A stretch of DNA of 54,738 nt from JABIBT01 sp964471565 (GTDB taxonomy: Archaea > Nanobdellota > Nanobdellia > SCGC-AAA011-G17 > PNOQ01). Both the position numbers and the translations under genes were made by a program. Shown here piece by piece: positions 23,450 through 31,928 of the stretch; position 1 is the stretch's first letter, and every line of letters begins with the position of its first letter. A model generated the notes under the pieces. That model was not told where the DNA came from, ran no database searches, and saw only the letters and a program-made list of their open reading frames with translations. The DNA lies in assembly GCA_964471565.1 (NCBI GenBank), contig CAYYFK010000003.1, forward strand, positions 1 to 54,738, in the 5' to 3' direction.

Positions 23450-23870
23450 TACTTGTTCATCCCGAAAAAATAGATAAAGTTACTGTTGGGTGTATTTTAA
23501 TATTTGAAGGAAAATTTATTTTATTTCATAGAAAATTAGATGATTTTTGGAACAGTATTACAGGGATTGTGGAAGGTGATGAAACTTCTGAGCAGGCTAT
23601 AAAAAGAGAATTAAAAGAAGAAATTGGATTATCTATCAAACCAGAATTTTTTACTACAACTTATCACGATTATGATGGAGAGGTTGTTGAATATAATTTA
23701 TTTTGGTATGAATTTGATGATGATCCTTCTGACCATCTAAAATTAGATTCTGAGCATGTAGATTTGATTTTTTTAATCTTGAAGCTGCGTTGAAATTGAA
23801 TCTATTTGAGGATGAAGATTATTGTTTAAAACTATTTTACGAGGCTTTTTTGAAAGATGAAAGGCTTTAA
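23446..23870 (+). CDS. Nudix hydrolase with apparent frameshift at a T7 run
   Basis: A full Nudix box is present: GIVEGDETSEQAIKRELKEEIGL (G-x5-E-x7-REL-x-EE-x-G-L). The uninterrupted frame stops at 23793, just after a run of seven T (23768-23774). Adding one T restores a frame continuing FFNLEAALKLNLFEDEDYC to TAA 23870, giving about 142 aa, the normal family length. So a 1-nt deletion, assembly error or slippage site is likely. It hydrolyses a nucleoside-diphosphate derivative of unknown identity. The gene overlaps the carboxyltransferase stop and the Ogt start. Confidence 0.8.
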
Positions 23871-24159
23871 TGAAAAAGTATATTCTTTGTGTAAGAGAAT
23901 TCCTAAGGGGAAAATAAGTACATATAAAATTCTTGCTGAAGCTCTAAATTGTAAGGCTTATCGTGCTGTTGGAAATGCGATGAATAAAAATCCTTATGCT
24001 CCAGTTGTTCCTTGTCATAGAGTTGTAAAAAGTTCTGGCGAAATTGGTGGTTTTGCATCTGGTTCTAAAGAAAAAATTAAGATGTTAGAAAAAGAAGGTA
24101 TTAAGATTATTGATGGAAGGATAATTGATTTTGAAAAGAAATTATTTAGAGTTTTTTAA
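23857..24159 (+). CDS. ogt: O6-alkylguanine-DNA alkyltransferase (or alkyltransferase-like), catalytic domain only
   Basis: 100 aa. Active-site motif PVVPCHRVV with the methyl-acceptor Cys, preceded by IPKGKISTYKILAEAL and AYRAVGNAMNKNP and followed by GGFASGSKEKIKMLEKEG. The Cys is present, so it should be a true alkyltransferase rather than a Trp-type ATL. The N-terminal domain of longer MGMT proteins is absent, as in many minimal homologues. It repairs O6-alkylguanine by irreversible self-alkylation. It overlaps the restored Nudix frame by 14 nt. Confidence 0.92.
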   Translation: MKGFNEKVYSLCKRIPKGKISTYKILAEALNCKAYRAVGNAMNKNPYAPVVPCHRVVKSSGEIGGFASGSKEKIKMLEKEGIKIIDGRIIDFEKKLFRVF

Positions 24160-24570
24160 TAATGTTTCATAAACATAAGAATTATAATCTGGATATTTTT
24201 CTTTAAGTTTTTTTGAATCATATCCCAAATTAAAAATATCATTTAATGCCATTGCTACTGCGGGCGATCTATTTTTACCTGCAGAGCAATGTACTAATAA
24301 ATGCTCTGTTTTTTCTCTATGTGTATCAAAATCTGAAATTATCTTTTTTGCTAAATTATCATTTAATAATGTTACTCTTGGCGGTATTCCTCCAGGGCAT
24401 CCCGGCCATACATCGTCAAAGTAATATTCAAATATGTTTACCCAATTTTCACTTTCTTTAAGAGGCATTATATTTAGGAAATCAAACTCTGAACCAATTC
24501 GAATCGCGTATGTTTTTAATTCTGGTACATATTTTTGTGCTTTACCTAAAGACATTATTGAAAGATCCAT
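24142..24570 (-). CDS. dual-specificity/tyrosine phosphatase-like protein, 142 aa
   Basis: The P-loop motif VHCSAGKNRS (H-C-x5-R-S) near residues 93-103 is the catalytic signature of Cys-based phosphatases, and the fold size fits compact archaeal PTP/DSP proteins. A candidate general-acid Asp lies in the preceding region (YYFDDVWPGCPG). Substrate unknown. It overlaps ogt tail to tail by 18 nt. Confidence 0.82.
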   Translation of the reverse strand: MDLSIMSLGKAQKYVPELKTYAIRIGSEFDFLNIMPLKESENWVNIFEYYFDDVWPGCPGGIPPRVTLLNDNLAKKIISDFDTHREKTEHLLVHCSAGKNRSPAVAMALNDIFNLGYDSKKLKEKYPDYNSYVYETLLKNSK

Positions 24571-24592
24571 ATTATCTGGATTTTAATATTAT

Positions 24593-24715
24593 TTATAAAT
24601 CTTCCTCAATAATTAAAGTTCCGATATATCCACAGTCATTACATTGATACTGCCCAGTATGTCCTGCTGCGTGAAAAACTATATTTGTAGAATTACATTT
24701 TGGACATTTTTTCAT
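24593..24715 (-). CDS. zinc-ribbon microprotein, 40 aa
   Basis: CPKCNSTN near the N-terminus and CNDCGYIG near the C-terminus give a C-x2-C...C-x2-C zinc ribbon with one hairpin between them. The ATG overlaps the stop of pheT as ATGA, so it is translated with the phe operon. Such 40-residue ribbons occur often in DPANN genomes; no specific role is known. Confidence 0.65.
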   Translation of the reverse strand: MKKCPKCNSTNIVFHAAGHTGQYQCNDCGYIGTLIIEEDL

Positions 24716-26319
24716 TTTAATTCGAATAAATCTGTCAAATTTAATTCTAAGGCGGCTATTGGAGTTTCTAATGTAAAGTTATCTATAACTTGTGGATTTA
24801 TCTCTCCAATGTAAGCTATTTCTTTGCCTTTACAAGAAACTCTTCCAACTCTTCCAGAAATGAATGAATCATGCTCAGTTTCTTTTATTTCATATTTCAA
24901 ATCTAATGAATTGAAGATTACATCTAGAATTTGTTTTATATCTGTAAATGTAACTTTTGAATCTGCCAATGAAACTGCTAATCTAGTTTTTTCATCTGGC
25001 GTAAATACTGTTCCAGCTTCAAATACTTTTTGAGGATAATCATAATGTTTGTTGTTTTTTAATACTTCTAGTAAGGAAGGAATCATCCAAGTTCTTAATA
25101 CATTATAATCTTCATTCAGTGCGTTTTCAATCTCAACTAATTTTAAGTTTTTTAAATTCATTAGTTCTACTTGACTTTTTTTATTTGTTAAATTATACGT
25201 GTTTGTTTCTATTAAACCTAGGTTTGCTAGAATGCCACAGATTTTATTTCTAAATATCTCAAACTCTGATTCTTTTGCTATTGTAGAAACATTCGGGATT
25301 TCTGGAATAAAATTTTCATAACCATATGCAATTGCGATATCTTCTACCAGATCTATTTCTGAAAGAATATCTGTTCTATATGCAGGAATTATGGCATTTC
25401 CATTAGAATAATTTATGCCCATTTTTGATAACAATTCTTTTATTTTTGCTTCTGTTAGACTTAAACCTAATATCTTCTCTACATAACTTTTATTTAATTT
25501 TAATTTTTTAGATTTTAAATTTGGATAAGAAATATTATCTACCTTTACTTCGTATATTTTCCCACCCCTATCCGCTAGTGAAGTTGTTATTATATTCAAT
25601 GCTTGTTCGCATGCCTTTAGGTCTGTCCCAGTTACATCTATGAATAAGTCTTTTGTTTTTTCATCTACTTTTGTTTCTTCTGAGTTTATTATTGGAACTA
25701 AAGCAAGAACCTGATTTGTTGCATCTAACCATATTGGATATTCTTTAAATTTTTCTAGGGTTAAAGCATAATCTCTTCCCTTGGGATGTTTTTCTAAAAT
25801 TTCTTTTAAAGTTAGTTCTTTTTTGAATTCTAGTGGTGTGAACTTGAATGATTTTGGTTTTGTAGTGTATGTTAATGGAAATTTTATTTTGTTTAAATCG
25901 TAAACTCCTATTGAAACTTTTTTCCTATTTCTCCCATGTGAGGCATGAAGTTTTTCTTGAACTTGCATGAGTGATTTTATTGTAGCATCATTTAGATTAA
26001 TATTTTTTACAACTGCATTTATTGCGTAAGGTCTTACATTTTTTACTTTAGAATCTTTTTTTGCTTTGTAGGTTGATTTGCTTACTTTATATTCTTTCAA
26101 TCCTTTTTTTATTCCTATAAATGAAGATAATGCTCTTGCGAATCCTTCTGTTGAAAGCATGTCTGGACGATTTGGAAATATCTCAACTTCGATTTCTTTA
26201 TCTGTTACTCTTTCTAGATCTGTCCCTAGCATCGAGATTCTATCTTTTAATTTCTCGTCTGGAATAGTTCTTCCCAGAAGCTTGAATAAATCCTTTTTGT
26301 CTATTGTTATTGTTGGCAT
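24712..26319 (-). CDS. pheT: phenylalanine-tRNA ligase beta subunit
   Basis: 535 aa, the shorter archaeal/eukaryotic type lacking the bacterial N-terminal OB fold. Domain marks: EVEIFPNRPDMLSTEGFARAL, SIGVYDLNKIKFPLTY, the B3/B4 editing region, the B5 region around KLKLNKSYVEKILGL, and the pseudo-catalytic module EIDLVEDIAIAYGYENFIPEIP. It charges tRNA-Phe as an (alpha-beta)2 enzyme with PheS upstream, although a small membrane-protein gene lies between them. 4 nt separate the two genes. Confidence 0.95.
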   Translation of the reverse strand: MPTITIDKKDLFKLLGRTIPDEKLKDRISMLGTDLERVTDKEIEVEIFPNRPDMLSTEGFARALSSFIGIKKGLKEYKVSKSTYKAKKDSKVKNVRPYAINAVVKNINLNDATIKSLMQVQEKLHASHGRNRKKVSIGVYDLNKIKFPLTYTTKPKSFKFTPLEFKKELTLKEILEKHPKGRDYALTLEKFKEYPIWLDATNQVLALVPIINSEETKVDEKTKDLFIDVTGTDLKACEQALNIITTSLADRGGKIYEVKVDNISYPNLKSKKLKLNKSYVEKILGLSLTEAKIKELLSKMGINYSNGNAIIPAYRTDILSEIDLVEDIAIAYGYENFIPEIPNVSTIAKESEFEIFRNKICGILANLGLIETNTYNLTNKKSQVELMNLKNLKLVEIENALNEDYNVLRTWMIPSLLEVLKNNKHYDYPQKVFEAGTVFTPDEKTRLAVSLADSKVTFTDIKQILDVIFNSLDLKYEIKETEHDSFISGRVGRVSCKGKEIAYIGEINPQVIDNFTLETPIAALELNLTDLFELK

Positions 26320-26323
26320 TTTA

Positions 26324-26713
26324 TTATTCGTCCCAGATTATTATTGTCCCCCCTCCACTTAATCTTTCTTTGCAAGTTTCCCTTGCATCCTGAATAAAAT
26401 CTTTCCATTTATCTTTTTGAAATACCAAATAATATGGGGCACCGTTATACTCAATTTCTTCGCATTCAGAAATTTCTACTTCTTCTTCTTTTTGTAATCT
26501 AAGGGATATATCTGCTACTTTGCAGTATGGTTTAAGATATTCTTTATCTACACAGGTGTCTTTTATTTCATTTAGATCCTCCTCAGATTGTAGATCTATT
26601 AATTTTTCTTTAAATTCCTTGCCTTCTTTTACATCGGCGTATACTATAGAGCCAATAACTACAAAAATTATCAATATAAGTAAATTAATTGCTAATTTTT
26701 TACTTATGCCCAT
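26324..26713 (-). CDS. membrane-anchored hypothetical protein inserted between pheS and pheT, 129 aa
   Basis: An N-terminal hydrophobic helix (residues about 8-26), then a charged extracytoplasmic domain with four Cys (KDTCVDK, KPYCKVAD, ISECEEIEY, RETCKER) that could form two disulfides. It overlaps the pheS stop by 10 nt and ends 4 nt before pheT, so it is firmly embedded in the operon. No family recognised. Confidence 0.6.
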   Translation of the reverse strand: MGISKKLAINLLILIIFVVIGSIVYADVKEGKEFKEKLIDLQSEEDLNEIKDTCVDKEYLKPYCKVADISLRLQKEEEVEISECEEIEYNGAPYYLVFQKDKWKDFIQDARETCKERLSGGGTIIIWDE

Positions 26714-28197
26714 TCTTTTATCTCCTTTAGTTGTTTTAAATCGTTTTTGTATAAATCTCTGATATCTTTTATTTGGTAATAATTCATTAGTATTCTGTCA
26801 AAACCTGGTCCCCATGCAAGAATTGGTATATCTTTTCCCAATAGTGGTTTTACCATTTCTGGTCTGAATATGCCTGCTCCGCCTAACTCTACCCAAGTAT
26901 TCTTTTCTGGGATATATACATCTATTTCTATGCTTGGTTCAGTATATGGAAAATAAGCTGGTCTAAATCTTACTTTTTCGTAGCCCATCTTATTAAAAAA
27001 TTGTTTTAAATAACCCAGTAAATGCCTAAAGTTTGCGTTTGGGTCTATTACTATTCCGTCTGTTTGATTGAATTCAAATAAGTGTGACCAGTCTAAAGCT
27101 TCGTTTCTATAATTTCTTCCAAGAACAAAATATTTTTTGGGCAAATCTTTTTCTTTTAATCCTGATATTGCTTGAGCACTAAGAACGGTTGTATGTGTTC
27201 TCAAAACTGGTCTTTTTGCTTCACTTTCTTGCCATGAGTAATCCCAAGACTTTTCATGTTGCCTTTTTATTTTGTTAACTAGGTTCTTATTTGGTAATTT
27301 TGAAGTTCCTTTTAAGAAAAATGTATCTTGCATTTCTCTAACTGGATGATCTTGAGCTGTAAACAATGCATCGAAATTCCAAAAAGAACTATTAACTATT
27401 GTTCCGTCCATCTCTTCAAAACCCATATCTAACCATATTTGTTTTGCATGTTGTTTTGCTTGATTGACAAAATGTCTTTTTCCTGCATAAATTTTCGGAA
27501 CATTAATCTTAATATCATATCTTCTAAATTTTTTCCCTTTCCATGATTTATTTTTTAACATATTTGGAGTTAGTGTCTCGATTAAATTCGAAGAAAGTTT
27601 CTTATTTGTTAATTGGTTGCCTAACTCTGTTAATTTTATTTTTCTTTCAATTGTTATATCTTCTTTTACTATTTGTTTTCTTTTTTGTAAATTTTTGAAA
27701 ATCTTTTTTTCGTCTTCAGAAAGTTTTTTTTGTGGCTTAAATAATATTTCTATTAATTTTTGTTCAGGAGTTTCTGAGTTCAGAATTTTTTCTCCACTTT
27801 TAGTTATAGATATATTCATCCCTTCTTTTATTATAATGGCAGAGTTTTTTTTCAACCAGCCTATTGAAATATTTGCTTCTTCGTTTGATAATCCCGATAG
27901 TTTTTTTATTTCGTTTAAATTTAATTCTTTATTTTTTATTGTTTTTAGAAATTGTAATTCTGGAAGTTTTTTTTGAGAATAATTTGTTCCGTTCTTATCT
28001 AATGCATATATTTCTTCTGCTTTCTTTGTTGTTTTTAATACTTTTTTATTTTCTAACCATTGTAGTGCCCTCATTGCTTCTATTTCTGATAACCCTGAAT
28101 TTTTTTGTAATTCCTTAAGTGTTTTAGAATTCTTTAAGTGTGAAATTGCTTTCCTTTCTAATGGATGTAGGGTTTCTATCAAATAGTCTATGTTCAT
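26704..28197 (-). CDS. pheS: phenylalanine-tRNA ligase alpha subunit
   Basis: 497 aa, archaeal/eukaryotic type. N-terminal winged-helix repeats (about 1-140) precede the class II catalytic core: motif 1 region FEEMDGTIVNSSFWNFDALF, HPVREMQDTFFL, motif 2 FVLGRNYRNEALDWSHLFEFNQ, and motif 3 region GAGIFRPEMVKPLLG, GPGFDRILM. It activates Phe and transfers it to tRNA-Phe with PheT. Confidence 0.96.
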   Translation of the reverse strand: MNIDYLIETLHPLERKAISHLKNSKTLKELQKNSGLSEIEAMRALQWLENKKVLKTTKKAEEIYALDKNGTNYSQKKLPELQFLKTIKNKELNLNEIKKLSGLSNEEANISIGWLKKNSAIIIKEGMNISITKSGEKILNSETPEQKLIEILFKPQKKLSEDEKKIFKNLQKRKQIVKEDITIERKIKLTELGNQLTNKKLSSNLIETLTPNMLKNKSWKGKKFRRYDIKINVPKIYAGKRHFVNQAKQHAKQIWLDMGFEEMDGTIVNSSFWNFDALFTAQDHPVREMQDTFFLKGTSKLPNKNLVNKIKRQHEKSWDYSWQESEAKRPVLRTHTTVLSAQAISGLKEKDLPKKYFVLGRNYRNEALDWSHLFEFNQTDGIVIDPNANFRHLLGYLKQFFNKMGYEKVRFRPAYFPYTEPSIEIDVYIPEKNTWVELGGAGIFRPEMVKPLLGKDIPILAWGPGFDRILMNYYQIKDIRDLYKNDLKQLKEIKEWA

Positions 28198-28235
28198 AAG
28201 TGAATAAAAGAATAAGTTATTTAAAAAGATTGCTT

Positions 28236-29114
28236 TTATCTGAATTTAGGTTTTAAATTTAAAACCTTTAGAGTTAATGGTTCTCCGTTGTTTCCCTCTA
28301 ATTCTATTATTTCCCACTTATCTTTAGAGTAGCATGTTCCCTTGGAAGTTCCTGTTTTTTCTACTCTTTCTTTGAGTTCTTCAATCTCTTTCATTAATCT
28401 TTCTTTCATTATATGCCTCCCTTCACTTTCTGCTTCATCCACATCATCTAATGCTTCCCACAATTTATCAATATATACTTCTAGCCACCCATTGTATAGT
28501 CTTTGTCTATACAGATTTTCTATTCCATTTTCTAGATCCAGTTTTCTTTGAAATTGTTTCCAACTTTCTGTGTTTTTTGTTAATCCCCAATGATCTTCCG
28601 GGGGTATTGTCCAGCTTCTAAAATCTGAACCAAATTCTATTTCTTCTTGTTCTTCTTCGACTGGACCTTCTACTGTGTCTTTTCCAACAATTGAATGAGA
28701 GTGATTTGCTTTGGTTTCATAATCTATTATCAAATCTGCTAAAGAATGTTTGAAGCTATCTATCTTTGGGAGGTTTAATTTTTCTGAAGCATCAATGTCT
28801 TCCATTAGACTCAAAAGTGCATGTAAGGCGATTGTGCTTTTTCTTTCTGAAGGACCTTTCAAACCTTTTCCTTTTGTGTCATAAGTTAAATTTATCTCGT
28901 TTTTTCCTATTTTGTGAATAGCGTTTGTTTCTATTCTGTATTCTCCTTTATTTTTTAAACAATTTATAAAATACAAAAGATCTCCTATTTGGCTTGAAGG
29001 GAAAACATCTTCGTTAAATTCTAAAAAAATTCTATAAACACTCTCGCTAGGAGTTTTTAGTAATCCATAAGAAATACCATATTGGGATATTCCGAATACC
29101 CTCTCTAGAGACAT
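28236..29114 (-). CDS. hypothetical protein, 292 aa
   Basis: An acidic soluble protein without recognised domain. The N-terminal half is alpha/beta (VFGISQYGISYGLL, YRIFLEFNEDVFPSSQIGDLLYF); an acidic linker EEEQEEIEFGSDF follows, then a helical part with WLEVYIDKLWEALDDVDEAE and a coiled-coil-like KEIEELKERVEK. Several Trp residues lie in the second half. No signal peptide. It lies upstream of pheS with a 38-nt gap and probably has its own promoter (AATTTATAAAT just upstream of its start). Confidence 0.55.
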   Translation of the reverse strand: MSLERVFGISQYGISYGLLKTPSESVYRIFLEFNEDVFPSSQIGDLLYFINCLKNKGEYRIETNAIHKIGKNEINLTYDTKGKGLKGPSERKSTIALHALLSLMEDIDASEKLNLPKIDSFKHSLADLIIDYETKANHSHSIVGKDTVEGPVEEEQEEIEFGSDFRSWTIPPEDHWGLTKNTESWKQFQRKLDLENGIENLYRQRLYNGWLEVYIDKLWEALDDVDEAESEGRHIMKERLMKEIEELKERVEKTGTSKGTCYSKDKWEIIELEGNNGEPLTLKVLNLKPKFR

Positions 29115-29162
29115 AAGTTTATTAGTTATTTATAATTTATAAATATTTAGAGAAAAATAGTA

Positions 29163-29360
29163 TTATTGCTCTATTAAATCTTCAAAAAGAAGTAATCCTA
29201 AACAGTTTTCTTTAACTTTTTTTTCTGGAATTGGTGTATCTAAATTATATCTCCCTTCAATAGCAAGTTTAGTATAATATGCATTACTACCTACATTATC
29301 TGGATGAGAAAACTTTTTATCATACTCTTCTTGGAACCTCTTTAGTGTTTCTTCATTCAT
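29163..29360 (-). CDS. small hypothetical protein, 65 aa
   Basis: A charged soluble protein (MNEETLKRFQEEYDKKFSHP...) ending LGLLLFEDLIEQ. No motif recognised. It starts 1 nt after the stop of the lipoprotein-like gene, so the two share a transcript, probably with the TrmB regulator upstream of both. Confidence 0.45.
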   Translation of the reverse strand: MNEETLKRFQEEYDKKFSHPDNVGSNAYYTKLAIEGRYNLDTPIPEKKVKENCLGLLLFEDLIEQ

Positions 29361-29361
29361 T

Positions 29362-29727
29362 TTAAAAATGTGATTGATTATATTGATCTATTTCTTTATA
29401 AGTTACTTTTCCTAGCTTACTTGCTGATGCACCTTCTCTTTCAGCGTAAAAAGTTATATTACGATATTTTGACCAAGAAAGAGTATAAGTCAAAATATCG
29501 TTTTCATGAAAGTGTGGGGGCAATCCAATACTCTCCAAAAAATCTCCAGCTTCTTTTAAACTTAGAATGTGGTCTTCTCCAGAGGCTTTTGATAATGCCA
29601 AATTTACTTTTTCTTCTATTTCATTAGCTGAAGGCAGTTCTTCTTTATCTGTTTCGATAACTTTGCTGCAAGCTGCACTTAAAGCTATCAAACCTGCTAA
29701 ACCAAGAGTTAGTAATTTTCCTTTCAT
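29362..29727 (-). CDS. small lipoprotein-like protein, 121 aa
   Basis: The N-terminal signal MKGKLLTLGLAGLIALSAACS has a lipobox-like LSAAC, suggesting a lipid-modified or secreted protein with Cys20 as the anchor. The mature part is short and charged with FLESIGLPPHFHENDILTY. Archaeal lipoproteins are anchored at such Cys residues. It is 4 nt downstream of the TrmB-like regulator, so it may be its target or co-regulated gene. Confidence 0.6.
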   Translation of the reverse strand: MKGKLLTLGLAGLIALSAACSKVIETDKEELPSANEIEEKVNLALSKASGEDHILSLKEAGDFLESIGLPPHFHENDILTYTLSWSKYRNITFYAEREGASASKLGKVTYKEIDQYNQSHF

Positions 29728-29731
29728 TTTT

Positions 29732-30505
29732 TTAGTTTAAGGACATATTAACCATACTGTTCATAGCATTTACAAAGTATGGGCTCGTTACCCAAATTGC
29801 CATGTCTGCTTTGTCTTCTATTGAACCGTCAGTTAACATAAACATAAGCTCTTTGTTATCAACCAAAATGAATCTTGAGTTGATTTCTGGAACTAGTTTA
29901 GTTTGTATAATATTTTTCGCATCTTTGTCATTTATTTTTTCAGGAGTTACTAACTTTATTTTTACTCCTTTTTCTTTTAGTTTCTTGAATAAAAACTTAA
30001 AATTTTCGAATTTTCTTTCGAAACCTTCTTTAGTTGTTGAAATAACCACTGATTTTTCAGCAGATCTCAACATTATTTCAATTTGATTGTAAATATTTTT
30101 TCTTCCTTTAATTGAAGATGTTATTGTTGTTGGATCAACATTGTCAATCCCATTTGTGAACAACTTGTTTAAATCGCTAAATATGTCTGTTCCTTGTAAT
30201 TCTGAAATCATACTTATTTGTTGATTTGCTTTTTCCTGAACATCTTTTTTAACTCTATTTATGATGTCTTTTGGTTCTACTGCTAAATATTTAATTGGCT
30301 TATCTAATTTCATAATGATAAACCCTTTCTTTTCTAATGATTCTAGAATATCATATGCTCTTGATCTTGGTACATTACCAATATCAGACAACTCTCCTGC
30401 TGAAGCTGATCCTTTGCTTAACAAAGCAGTCCAGATTTTTACCTCATACTCGTTTAAGTCGAATGCTGATCTTAATTTTTTTAGGAATTGTTGATTTAGT
30501 ATCAT
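29732..30505 (-). CDS. TrmB-family transcriptional regulator
   Basis: 257 aa. Winged-helix TrmB domain at residues about 5-85 (LRSAFDLNEYEVKIWTALLSKG, SAGELSDIGNVPRSRAYDILESLEKKGFI), a coiled-coil linker, then an alpha/beta phospholipase-D-like C-terminal domain (SAEKSVVISTTKEGFE, KGVKIKLVTP) typical of sugar-sensing TrmB proteins. I prefer ATG 30503-30505 because GGAG lies 9 nt upstream; the ATG at 30512-30514 has no spacer. A palindromic TATA GCTTTATAAAGC (30545-30556) precedes it, giving a leadered mRNA. Confidence 0.85.
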   Translation of the reverse strand: MILNQQFLKKLRSAFDLNEYEVKIWTALLSKGSASAGELSDIGNVPRSRAYDILESLEKKGFIIMKLDKPIKYLAVEPKDIINRVKKDVQEKANQQISMISELQGTDIFSDLNKLFTNGIDNVDPTTITSSIKGRKNIYNQIEIMLRSAEKSVVISTTKEGFERKFENFKFLFKKLKEKGVKIKLVTPEKINDKDAKNIIQTKLVPEINSRFILVDNKELMFMLTDGSIEDKADMAIWVTSPYFVNAMNSMVNMSLN

Positions 30506-30599
30506 ATTTTCCATCTCCTTGTCGGAATACTAGTAAATTTGGTTGCTTTATAAAGCTTTCTGTTAGTGTAATTATGTAGTAGTAAAAGGTTAGACTTTA

Positions 30600-30776
30600 T
30601 TAAAATTCGATAAGAGGCGTGTAAGTTTTCTTTTTACATAGGTAGTCTCTTGAGTCAAATTTGCAATATTTACATGAAACAGAGGGTTTTAAGCAGAATC
30701 CAGATTCTTCAAAGAGTGTATTGTTAAATGGTAATTTTTCGCATGTTTTTATTAAGAATTCTTCTAACTTTTTCAT
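30600..30776 (-). CDS. Cys-rich small protein, 58 aa
   Basis: Cys at TCEKL, GFCLKPSVSCKYC and DYLCKKK; the C-x6-C-x2-C...C pattern could bind a metal (zinc or an FeS cluster). No signal peptide. The ATG overlaps the stop of the upstream gene as ATGA. The pattern loosely recalls a PD-(D/E)xK-nuclease FeS cluster tail but nothing else of such an enzyme is present. Confidence 0.5.
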   Translation of the reverse strand: MKKLEEFLIKTCEKLPFNNTLFEESGFCLKPSVSCKYCKFDSRDYLCKKKTYTPLIEF

Positions 30777-31060
30777 AATTCTGCAGGTTTTCTTCTTTTT
30801 TTACTTATTTTTTTATCTTCTTCTTCTATGCTTTTTAGAACTGCTCTAAGATATTTTGCTTTTTCTTCATCATCAAGTCCTTCTTTTTTTAGATCTGGGA
30901 GTTTTTCTTCTTCTTTGTCGGCATAAACCTCTAATAAATAATTTAGCAGCCTCCTTTGAGATTTTTCTTTTACTAACGCTATAGATACTCCTATTGCGAA
31001 ACCTATAGAAATTCCTGCTAAAAATGTAAGAACATGATTGATTGTTATTAACTCTATCAT
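30773..31060 (-). CDS. single-pass membrane protein with helical cytoplasmic tail, 95 aa
   Basis: One hydrophobic helix (HVLTFLAGISIGFAIGVSIALV, residues about 9-30) followed by a basic then acidic charged helix (KEKSQRRLLNYLLEVYADKEEEK...). By the positive-inside rule the tail is cytoplasmic. It is coupled by ATGA to the small Cys-rich protein. Function unknown. Confidence 0.55.
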   Translation of the reverse strand: MIELITINHVLTFLAGISIGFAIGVSIALVKEKSQRRLLNYLLEVYADKEEEKLPDLKKEGLDDEEKAKYLRAVLKSIEEEDKKISKKRRKPAEL

Positions 31061-31094
31061 ATAATGGGGAATTCATCAGTTTTTTTAAAGATTA

Positions 31095-31832
31095 TTATTC
31101 TAGAAAGGTGAGTAAATACATTACAAAAATTCCTAGAATTAACCCAAATAGTTGCAATATGCTTCTTGAAAGCTTTGTTTCTTTGTGTAATTCTGGAATT
31201 AAGTCTGATGAAGCTATATATAAGAATCCTCCTGCCGTAATTGGGATTATAAATGTTGAGAAGTTTTCTATTAATGGTCCAACTAAGATTACAAGAATTG
31301 CTCCTATGAAGGCTGTTAAAGAAATTATAAAATTATAAAACAGTGCTTTTGCTTTTGTGTATCCAGAATGCAATAAAATTCCAAAATCTCCAATTTCTTG
31401 TGGTATTTCGTGAAATAAAACTGCTATTGTTGTCGCTATTCCTAGTGGGATACTGACTAAATACGAACCTGCTATTAAAACACCATCTAAAAAATTGTGG
31501 AACCCATCTCCAATTAGATTCATTGTAGCTAAAGGTTTATTGTGAGTTTTACAATCTTGATCGTGGCAATGGTGCCATTTTAATAACTTTTCTAGGATGA
31601 AAAATAATAAGATTCCGATTAATATCCCGAAAGTTACATTTAGGGAAAATCCTGATTTTGTTGCTTCTGGCAATAAATGTATAAAAACATCTCCCAATAA
31701 AGTTCCTACTGCAAAACTTACTAGGAAAAGTAATGATTTTTTTAGAAGTTTTTTTGAGCAGCTTAGTGTAGTTATTCCAATTAGGGATATTATCGAGATG
31801 ATTAGTATGCTTAGGAAAATGTGGGTTATCAT
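31095..31832 (-). CDS. ZIP-family metal transporter
   Basis: 245 aa with eight hydrophobic helices. Helix IV motif DGFHNFLDGVLIAG and helix V motif HEIPQEIGDFGILL supply the His/Asn/Asp/Glu metal-binding residues of ZIP transporters; the His-rich loop LKWHHCHDQDCKTH lies between helices III and IV. It most likely imports zinc or a related divalent ion. It is divergent from the presenilin-like protease gene, with an AT-rich shared promoter at 31833-31928. Confidence 0.93.
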   Translation of the reverse strand: MITHIFLSILIISIISLIGITTLSCSKKLLKKSLLFLVSFAVGTLLGDVFIHLLPEATKSGFSLNVTFGILIGILLFFILEKLLKWHHCHDQDCKTHNKPLATMNLIGDGFHNFLDGVLIAGSYLVSIPLGIATTIAVLFHEIPQEIGDFGILLHSGYTKAKALFYNFIISLTAFIGAILVILVGPLIENFSTFIIPITAGGFLYIASSDLIPELHKETKLSRSILQLFGLILGIFVMYLLTFLE

Positions 31833-31928
31833 ATCTAATTCTTTTTTTGTTTTGTATTTAAATGTTTTTGATTTTGTTTTAAATAGTTTTATCAGAAGTT
31901 ATTTAAATAACATTAATTTTCAATAAGT

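Noticed and set aside
30574..30587. ATGTAGTAGTAAAA upstream of the TrmB-like gene as another copy of the fic-flanking site
   Set aside because: It matches ATGTAGTGGTTAAA at only 12 of 14 bases in AT-rich DNA and is in the opposite orientation to its gene; too weak to claim.
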